The position numbers and the translations under genes are program-made. Positions 58,301 to 64,000 of a stretch of DNA of 64,000 nucleotides are shown piece by piece. Location of the stretch: assembly GCA_036381515.1 (NCBI GenBank), contig DASVCR010000027.1:1-64000 (forward strand). The letters run 5' to 3'. The notes under the pieces were generated by a model. That model saw only the letters and a list, made by a program, of their open reading frames with translations. It was not told where the DNA came from and searched no databases. The stretch comes from ZC4RG20 sp036381515. GTDB taxonomy: Bacteria > Pseudomonadota > Gammaproteobacteria > Steroidobacterales > Rariloculaceae. The number at the start of each line of letters is the position of its first letter. Position 1 is the stretch's first letter.

Positions 58301-60385
58301 CTACAGCGACAGCGTGCGCACGAACTCGGCGACGCGCCGCTGGGCCGCGGCGAGCGCGTCGCGCAACCCTTCGATCTCCGCATCGAGCTCGGCGATCCGG
58401 TCCTCCTGGCGCGACAGCTCGTCGAGATAACGGCGCGACAGGTCGCTCTCGTCCGGCACGGCGGCGAGGTTTTCGCGAATTCGCTCCTGGTCGCCGACGA
58501 GCGTGCCGCGCGCTTCCTGCGCGTCGCGGAGCGCCCGCTCGCTTTCCGCGACCTCCTCGCGAAGCTCGGCGAGCTCGCGCAACGCGGCACGGATCGGCTC
58601 CGACAGCTCGTCGTTCGCGATCCAGACGCGGATCTGCTCGACCGTCAGCGGCGCAAGCTCGACGCGCTGCATTCGCGACCGCTCGAGGACCGCGTCGAGC
58701 CGGACGGTCTCGTCCGCGGCGACCGTGACCGGCAGGCGGTAGGCCGTCTCGGTGAGCTCGCGCTCGCCCGACGGCTCGACGAGATCCCAGCCCTCGCGGC
58801 GCGGGTGCTCGATCACGACGTCGCGCGTCTCATTCGGCGCCGCGGCGACGAGGTACTGCGTCGTCTGGCGGTCGACGACGCCGAGCTCGAGCACGCCGTC
58901 GACGATACGGCCGCGGCTGATGCGCCGCGCGGCACGCTCCTCGCGGTCGATCGTGACCTCCTGATCCACCGCGAAGCTGAGCAGCCGCTCCTCGCCGGCG
59001 GGAAGCGGCGAGAGACGCGCGTCGCCGACGTGGCTGACGGTGCCGGTCGCGGCATCGCGCTCGTAAAGCGTCAGCACGCCGGGCGGCAGACCGGTGCCCG
59101 TGTCATTCGTCAGCAGCACCGATGCGAGCGGATGGCGCGGGTGCGTGTCGGGCTGATAGAGCGACACGCGCCGGGCCGGGACGTCGCGGGCGACGATCGG
59201 CACGAGCACGGAATCGCCGGCGGCGACCGTGACGGGCCGCGGCACGCGGAACAGCACCTGAGCGGCGGCCTCCGTCGACTCGGCCGCGTCGATCGGCGCG
59301 GGCGCGGGACCGGCCACGGAGGGCTCGATGCGTGATGCCGTCACGACGACCTCTTCGAAGCGCTGGGCATCGTCGGCTCCGGCGCGTGCCCGGGCCGACG
59401 GCGCCGCGGCGTTGGCGACGCCGAACCCTGCCTCGCCCGCGCCGCCCGCGCGGATGGAGCCGCTGTCGACGCGCGGCAGCACGCGTCCGAGGACCTCGAC
59501 CGGCACCTCGGGGCGATCCACGTAATAGGCGTCGTAGAGCGCCTGCCGGAACGTGACCGGATGACCCGACACGAGCGACAGCTCGACGTCGTTCCAGTCC
59601 TCGCCGGTCAGGTTCTCGAGCATCGCCCATCCCTGCAGCGACGCGGTGCCGCTGCCCGGCTCGTCGGACAACGTCAGCCGGTACGTCGCCTTCCACAGCG
59701 GCACCTCGACGACGTACGCGACGCGCACGGTGCGCTCGTCGGTGCCGCCGTCGATCGTGACCGTCAGCGTGCGGCTGTCCGCGTCCTCGAGCCGCGCGAT
59801 CGCGGCCAGCGCCGCCTCGACGTCGGCGGAGAGCTCGGGATCGGTGAACGCGATCGACCCCACGTCCTCGAGCACGACCTGCTGGATGCCGTTCGGCGTC
59901 ACGAGGCTCACGCGATGCCGCGTCGTCGTGCCGCGGTCGGGAAGGGCGACCGTCTCGGGCGTGACGGACAGCAGCCGTCCGGTCGTCTCGCGCGTGCCGG
60001 AGACGCGCACCTCGGCGCCCTGCAGCGCACCGAGCAGCGCGGCGGGCGACGACAGATGCTCGGGCTCGAACGGCAGCCCGCGGAACGTCTCGCGCAGCGG
60101 CTCCTGTCCGGGCAGGCTGATCGTGCCGACGCGCCCTTCGTCGTCGTAGACGACGACGCTCTTCAGCACGTCGTCGACCTGATCGCGGCGCACGCGAAAC
60201 GACAGCTCGGTCTCGCCGGACACGCGCGTCTCGTATTCGAAGTAGCCGACGCCGCCCGTCGACAACATCACGCGGCGCAGCTCGAACTCGCTGGAACCGT
60301 CGTCGTCGCCGTCCTGCGCGGCGGCTTCGCCGCCGGCGACGAGGAGAATCGTTGCGCCGAGGGCGGCGCCTGTGACGTTGCGCAT
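58301..60385 (-). CDS. Exported DUF4139-domain protein
   Basis: 694 residues from ATG 60385, chosen because AAGGAGGG lies about 10 bases upstream and a signal peptide follows at once (NVTGAALGATILLVAGGEAAA-Q). N-terminal DUF4140-like segment (LSTGGVGYFEYETRVSGETE), DUF4139 mid-part with VEVPLWKATYRLTLSD and GWAMLENLTGEDWNDVELSL, and a C-terminal coiled coil (about 630-690, RQEDRIAELDAEIEGLRDAL). The family is secreted and of unknown function. The central linker (about 320-370) is Ala/Gly rich and carries EEVVVTASRIEPS, a motif usually seen as a TonB box. Confidence 0.85.
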   Translation of the reverse strand: MRNVTGAALGATILLVAGGEAAAQDGDDDGSSEFELRRVMLSTGGVGYFEYETRVSGETELSFRVRRDQVDDVLKSVVVYDDEGRVGTISLPGQEPLRETFRGLPFEPEHLSSPAALLGALQGAEVRVSGTRETTGRLLSVTPETVALPDRGTTTRHRVSLVTPNGIQQVVLEDVGSIAFTDPELSADVEAALAAIARLEDADSRTLTVTIDGGTDERTVRVAYVVEVPLWKATYRLTLSDEPGSGTASLQGWAMLENLTGEDWNDVELSLVSGHPVTFRQALYDAYYVDRPEVPVEVLGRVLPRVDSGSIRAGGAGEAGFGVANAAAPSARARAGADDAQRFEEVVVTASRIEPSVAGPAPAPIDAAESTEAAAQVLFRVPRPVTVAAGDSVLVPIVARDVPARRVSLYQPDTHPRHPLASVLLTNDTGTGLPPGVLTLYERDAATGTVSHVGDARLSPLPAGEERLLSFAVDQEVTIDREERAARRISRGRIVDGVLELGVVDRQTTQYLVAAAPNETRDVVIEHPRREGWDLVEPSGERELTETAYRLPVTVAADETVRLDAVLERSRMQRVELAPLTVEQIRVWIANDELSEPIRAALRELAELREEVAESERALRDAQEARGTLVGDQERIRENLAAVPDESDLSRRYLDELSRQEDRIAELDAEIEGLRDALAAAQRRVAEFVRTLSL

Positions 60386-60402
60386 GCGGAGGGCCCTCCT
60401 TA

Positions 60403-60450
60403 GTTTTCTGGATTTCTGTCTACGCAGTTCTCTGGATTCCTGTCTACGCG
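60403..60450. repeat. Two-copy 24-bp direct repeat before the DUF4139 gene
   Basis: Units 60403-60426 and 60427-60450 differ at 3 positions (GTTTTCTGGATTTCTGTC and GTTCTCTGGATTCCTGTC, each ending TACGC). They start 18 bases upstream of the DUF4139 ATG, in its leader or promoter. Confidence 0.7.
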
Positions 60451-60578
60451 CGACGCTCGCGGCCGGCAAGCGAGCACGTCGTGCTTGCCGCGGTTCACCG
60501 CGCCGATATCCATGCCGATATCCGTTTAGCGGCGGCCCGGCCGGAAAGGTTCAAGGAGGAAAAAGATCGCACCGCGGC

Positions 60579-61247
60579 TTATGCGCGGAGCACCTGCCCG
60601 GTCAGCCCGTCGAGGATCCGCGTCGGCGACTGCCGGCCGCCGACCGGCCCGGGCAGGACGTCGTCGAGGACCCTGCCAAGCGTGTTGCGCACGTCGACGC
60701 TCTCGCGGAGCGGCGGCCGGCCGCTCGTGTTCGCGCTCGTCGAGACGAGCGCGCTGCGCGCCTGTCGGCAGAGCTCCGCGGCGATCGGATGCGCCGTGCA
60801 GCGGACGGCGATCGTATGCCGCCCGCCCGTCAGCCGCGCGGGCGCGCGCGGCCGTGCCGGCAGGACCCACGTGCTCGGCCCCGGCCAGCTCGCGAGGATC
60901 TGATCGAGCAAAGGGCTCCGCTCGAGCATCGCCCAGCGGTCGATCTGCTCGATCGACGCGCCGACGATCAGCATGCCCTTGCGCCAGGAGCGGCGCTTGA
61001 TCCGGAGCACGCGCGCGAGCGCTTCATCGTCGTCCGGCAGGCAGCCGATGCCGAACACGGCCTCGGTCGGATACGCGACGACGCCGCCGGCCCGGACGCA
61101 TGCGGCCGTGCGGCGGATCCGGAGCGCCGCGGCGACGGAGACGCCGGCGACCGGTGGAGCGCGAAGCCGCGCCGTGCCGCCTGCGGCGAGGCCGAATGCG
61201 CTCGGCGCCCCGTCATGCGCCGAGCCGGGCGGCTCGAGCTGCGTCAT
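60579..61247 (-). CDS. tsaC: Threonylcarbamoyl-AMP synthase
   Basis: 222 residues from Met 61247. Makes threonylcarbamoyl-AMP for the t6A37 modification of ANN-decoding tRNAs. YrdC core: VRAGGVVAYPTEAVFGIGC, the KRRSWRKGMLIVGAS basic patch, PGPSTWVLPA, TIAVRCTAHPIA, and LVSTSANTSGRPP. About 40 residues precede the core, more than usual. No ribosome site supports any one start, so the true start may be further in. It follows topA on the same strand, a common gammaproteobacterial order. Confidence 0.9.
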   Translation of the reverse strand: MTQLEPPGSAHDGAPSAFGLAAGGTARLRAPPVAGVSVAAALRIRRTAACVRAGGVVAYPTEAVFGIGCLPDDDEALARVLRIKRRSWRKGMLIVGASIEQIDRWAMLERSPLLDQILASWPGPSTWVLPARPRAPARLTGGRHTIAVRCTAHPIAAELCRQARSALVSTSANTSGRPPLRESVDVRNTLGRVLDDVLPGPVGGRQSPTRILDGLTGQVLRA

Positions 61248-61385
61248 GGGCGCACAGGCTTCATGCAAACCCGGAGCGGGCCGTTGAAACATCCAGTCGC
61301 GAAAACCGGCGAAAATGCAGCGTACATCGGGGCACTTGAGCGTTTCGAGCCGATGTTCGACGCCGCGGCGCGGAGGCTCGTCCGA

Positions 61386-63938
61386 CTAGTCGCCGGGCGG
61401 CGTCTCCTTGACGGTGAGGCCGCCGTCCATCTTCTTGCGCGCGGACGCCTTCTTCTTCGCGGCCTTCTTCTTGGCCTTCTTCTTCGTCGCCTTCTTCGCG
61501 GCCTTCTTTTTCGCCGCCTGCCTGCGGGGCTCGGGCGCTTCCGCGTCGGCGCCGTTCCCGCCGGGCGCGGCCGTCGCGGCCGCCGTCTTCTTCTTCGCGG
61601 CCTTCTTGCCGCGGCCCCGGCGCTCCGGCGCCGCCTCGAGCAGCGCCTCGCACTCCTCGAGCGTCAGCGACTTCGGCTCGCGGTCCTTCGGGATCTTCGC
61701 GTTCTTCGCGCCGTTCGTGACGTAAGGTCCGTAGCGGCCGTTCAGGATCTGAACGTCCGTGCCGTCGAACGTCTTGATGATCCGGTTCGCGTCCGCGCGC
61801 TTCTTTTCCTCGATCAGCTCGAGCGCACGCTCGAGCGTGATCGTGTACGGATCGTCGTCGCCGCGGATCGACACGAACTTGTCGCCGTAGCGGACGTACG
61901 GCCCGAAGCGGCCGATGTTCGCGGACACGGGCTCGCCCTCGGGCGTCGTGCCGAGCTCGCGCGGCAGCTTGAAGAGCTCGAGCGCCTCCTCGAGCGTGAT
62001 GTCGTCCATCTTCTGTCCGGGACGCAGGCCCGCGAACAGCGGCTTCTCGTCGTCGTCCTTCGTGCCGATCTGCACGAACGCGCCGTAGCGGCCCATGCGC
62101 ACGCTGACAGGACGACCGCTCTTCGGATCGTTGCCGAGCACGCGTGCCTGCGATGCCTGCTCGCGCGTGACGTTCGATTCCGTGTGCTCGACGAGCTCGC
62201 GGAACGGCTCCCAGAACTCCTCGAGCAGCGGCACCCATTCACGCTCGCCGCGGGAGATCGCGTCGAGCGAGTCCTCCATCCGCGCCGTGAACTCGTAGTC
62301 GACGTACTGCGAGAAGAACTCGGTCAGGAAGCGGTTGACGACGCGGCCGACGTCGGTCGGAACGAAGCGCCGGTTCTCCATCTCGACGTACTCGCGGTTG
62401 TGGAGCGTCGAGATGATCGACGCATAGGTCGACGGCCTGCCGATGCCGTACTCCTCGAGCGCCTTGACGAGCGTCGCCTCGGAGTAGCGCGGCGGCGGCT
62501 CGGTGAAGTGCTGCTCCGTGAGCACGTCGAGCAGCGCGACCCGGTCGCCCTCGGCGAACGCCGGCAGCACGCTGTCCTGCTCGTCGCTGCCGGGCTCGTC
62601 CCGGCCTTCCTGGTAGACCGCGATGAAGCCGGGGCTCACGAGCACGGAGCCGGTCGCGCGGAACACGATGTCGCCGGTGGGCGAGGGCCCGGCCGCGAGA
62701 TCGACCGCGACGGTGTCGTACACGGCCGGGTTCATCTGCGAAGCGACGGTCCGCTTCCAGATCAGCTCGTACAGCCGGTACTGGTCGTGGTCGAGGAAGC
62801 GGCGCACGTCCTCGGGCGCCTTCGCGGCGGACGTCGGCCGGATCGCCTCGTGGGCCTCCTGCGCGTTGCGGGCCTTCGTCGTGTAGCGGCGCGGCGCGTC
62901 CGGCAGGTTCTCGGGCCCGTAGCGCTCCGCGATCACGCGCCTCAGCTCGTCGAGCGCCTCGTTCGCGAGCGTCACGGAGTCCGTGCGCATGTACGTGATC
63001 AGGCCGACCGAGCCCTCGCCGATGTCGACGCCCTCGTAGAGCCGCTGCGCGACCGTCATCGTCTTCGACGCGCTGAAGCCGAGCTTGCGCGAGGCTTCCT
63101 GCTGCAGCGTCGACGTCGTGAACGGCGCGGCCGGATTGCGGCGCCGCTGCTTCTTCTCGATGGCCGCGACGGTCAGGACGCCGAGGGCCCCGGGCGGGAA
63201 GTCGCCCGCGCGTGCGCGCTCCTCGATCTGCCGCCGCGCGTCGCGCGCGCCGCGCTCGTCCGTGAACGTGAACTGCTCGACCTTCTCGCCGCGGAACACC
63301 GAGAGGCGCGCCTTGAACGGCTGGTCCGCGTGCGAGGCCGCGGCCTCGATCGTCCAGTATTCCTGCGGCTTGAACGCGGCAATCTCGTCCTCGCGCTCGA
63401 CGATCAGCCGCAGCGCCGGGCTCTGCACGCGGCCCGCGGAGAGCCCGCGGCGAACTTTTTTCCACAGGAGCGGCGACAGGTTGAAGCCGACGAGATAGTC
63501 GAGCGCGCGGCGCGCCTGCTGCGCGTTGATCAGCTCGGACGAGAGCTCCCGCGGGTGCTCGATCGCCTCGCGGATCGCCCGCTTCGTGACCTCGTGGAAC
63601 ACGACGCGGTGGACCGGCTTCGAGTCGAGGAGCTTGCGATCCTTCAGGACCTCGTAGACGTGCCAAGAGATCGCCTCGCCCTCGCGGTCGGGGTCGGTCG
63701 CGAGGTAGACCCGTTCGGCCTTCGCGACCGCCTTCGCGATCCGGTCGACGTGCTTCTCGTTCTTGTCGATCAGCTGGTACTTCATCGCGAAGCCGTGCTC
63801 GGGATCGACCGCGCCTTCCTTCGGCACGAGGTCCCGTACGTGCCCGTACGACGCGAGCACCTCGAAGTCCTTGCCGAGGTACTTCTCGATCGTGCGGGCC
63901 TTGGCCGGCGATTCGACGATGACGACGTTTTTGGCCAT
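61386..63938 (-). CDS. topA: DNA topoisomerase I
   Basis: 850 residues. Type IA topoisomerase relaxing negative supercoils. Toprim domain with VESPAKARTIEKYLG and ATDPDREGEAISWH, active-site Tyr316 in GLITYMRTDS (E. coli Tyr319), and domain II/III blocks EEYGIGRPSTYASI and YVDYEFTARMEDSLD. The C-terminus lacks the four-cysteine zinc ribbons of E. coli TopA. Instead it has several GRFGPYV-type Topo_C repeats (GRYGAFVQIG, GRFGPYVRYG, GRYGPYVTNG) and a lysine/alanine-rich tail (about 770-840), as in mycobacterial and some other bacterial enzymes. Confidence 0.97.
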   Translation of the reverse strand: MAKNVVIVESPAKARTIEKYLGKDFEVLASYGHVRDLVPKEGAVDPEHGFAMKYQLIDKNEKHVDRIAKAVAKAERVYLATDPDREGEAISWHVYEVLKDRKLLDSKPVHRVVFHEVTKRAIREAIEHPRELSSELINAQQARRALDYLVGFNLSPLLWKKVRRGLSAGRVQSPALRLIVEREDEIAAFKPQEYWTIEAAASHADQPFKARLSVFRGEKVEQFTFTDERGARDARRQIEERARAGDFPPGALGVLTVAAIEKKQRRRNPAAPFTTSTLQQEASRKLGFSASKTMTVAQRLYEGVDIGEGSVGLITYMRTDSVTLANEALDELRRVIAERYGPENLPDAPRRYTTKARNAQEAHEAIRPTSAAKAPEDVRRFLDHDQYRLYELIWKRTVASQMNPAVYDTVAVDLAAGPSPTGDIVFRATGSVLVSPGFIAVYQEGRDEPGSDEQDSVLPAFAEGDRVALLDVLTEQHFTEPPPRYSEATLVKALEEYGIGRPSTYASIISTLHNREYVEMENRRFVPTDVGRVVNRFLTEFFSQYVDYEFTARMEDSLDAISRGEREWVPLLEEFWEPFRELVEHTESNVTREQASQARVLGNDPKSGRPVSVRMGRYGAFVQIGTKDDDEKPLFAGLRPGQKMDDITLEEALELFKLPRELGTTPEGEPVSANIGRFGPYVRYGDKFVSIRGDDDPYTITLERALELIEEKKRADANRIIKTFDGTDVQILNGRYGPYVTNGAKNAKIPKDREPKSLTLEECEALLEAAPERRGRGKKAAKKKTAAATAAPGGNGADAEAPEPRRQAAKKKAAKKATKKKAKKKAAKKKASARKKMDGGLTVKETPPGD

Positions 63939-64000
63939 GTGCGTCCGATGCGCTTTTCGCTTGGGTCCGCGGCTAGGGATGGACCGCCGAGCGGAACGCT

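Overview
The window reads as a GC-rich chromosomal segment of a free-living gammaproteobacterium. That placement is inference. It rests on the topA-tsaC neighbourhood with aroE nearby, an E. coli-like fdoGHI-fdhE block, oligopeptidase A, glutathione reductase, Tag glycosylase, and several large secreted or outer-membrane proteins of the kind seen in Steroidobacter/Woeseia-like lineages. Nearly all sequence is coding on one strand or the other, and the long antisense ORFs are GC-rich shadows. I found no rRNA, tRNA, CRISPR array, integrase or transposase by eye.

Layout. 1-11.4 kb: hybrid histidine kinase, succinate-semialdehyde-type dehydrogenase, two-domain M16 protease, PQQ-type sugar dehydrogenase, and a DUF2235 alpha/beta-hydrolase with a LecA-like C-terminus. 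The hydrolase has a good sigma-70 promoter and is divergent from a frameshifted helical-protein locus. 11.5-17.1 kb: a selenocysteine-containing, Tat-exported formate dehydrogenase operon (fdoG with in-frame UGA and a SECIS hairpin, fdoH, fdoI, fdhE). 17.2-24.6 kb: acetyltransferase, methyltransferase, secreted gluzincin, a PadR/ADOP-permease pair, and a 52-residue acidic protein. 24.9-29.7 kb: carotenoid/stilbene oxygenase convergent with a TonB-dependent receptor, separated by a palindromic repeat. 29.8-32.8 kb: a lipoprotein beside a badly deleted ADOP permease remnant, then a SnoaL-like protein.

33-37 kb: a cupin, then a two-gene iron-linked unit (PiuC hydroxylase and FMN hydroxy-acid oxidase, 4-base overlap) under a Fur-box-like inverted repeat, and a di-haem peroxidase. 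37-43 kb: small metabolic and envelope genes plus a LysR fragment. 43-55 kb: UvrA-like ABC protein, HAD phosphatase, an unrecognised secreted protein, HD-domain protein, prlC, gor, aroE and tag. 55-64 kb: a plant-type subtilase, a DUF4139 protein, tsaC and topA.

Themes: respiration (formate dehydrogenase, di-haem peroxidase), iron and oxidative chemistry (piuC, gor, TonB receptor), envelope proteolysis, and repeated signs of gene decay (ADOP remnant, LysR and DUF429-like fragments, frameshifted locus). Three copies of a GTGTC-N-GACAC paired palindrome lie at gene ends, and one has become the C-terminus of tag. All calls are from reading the sequence; no database search was run.
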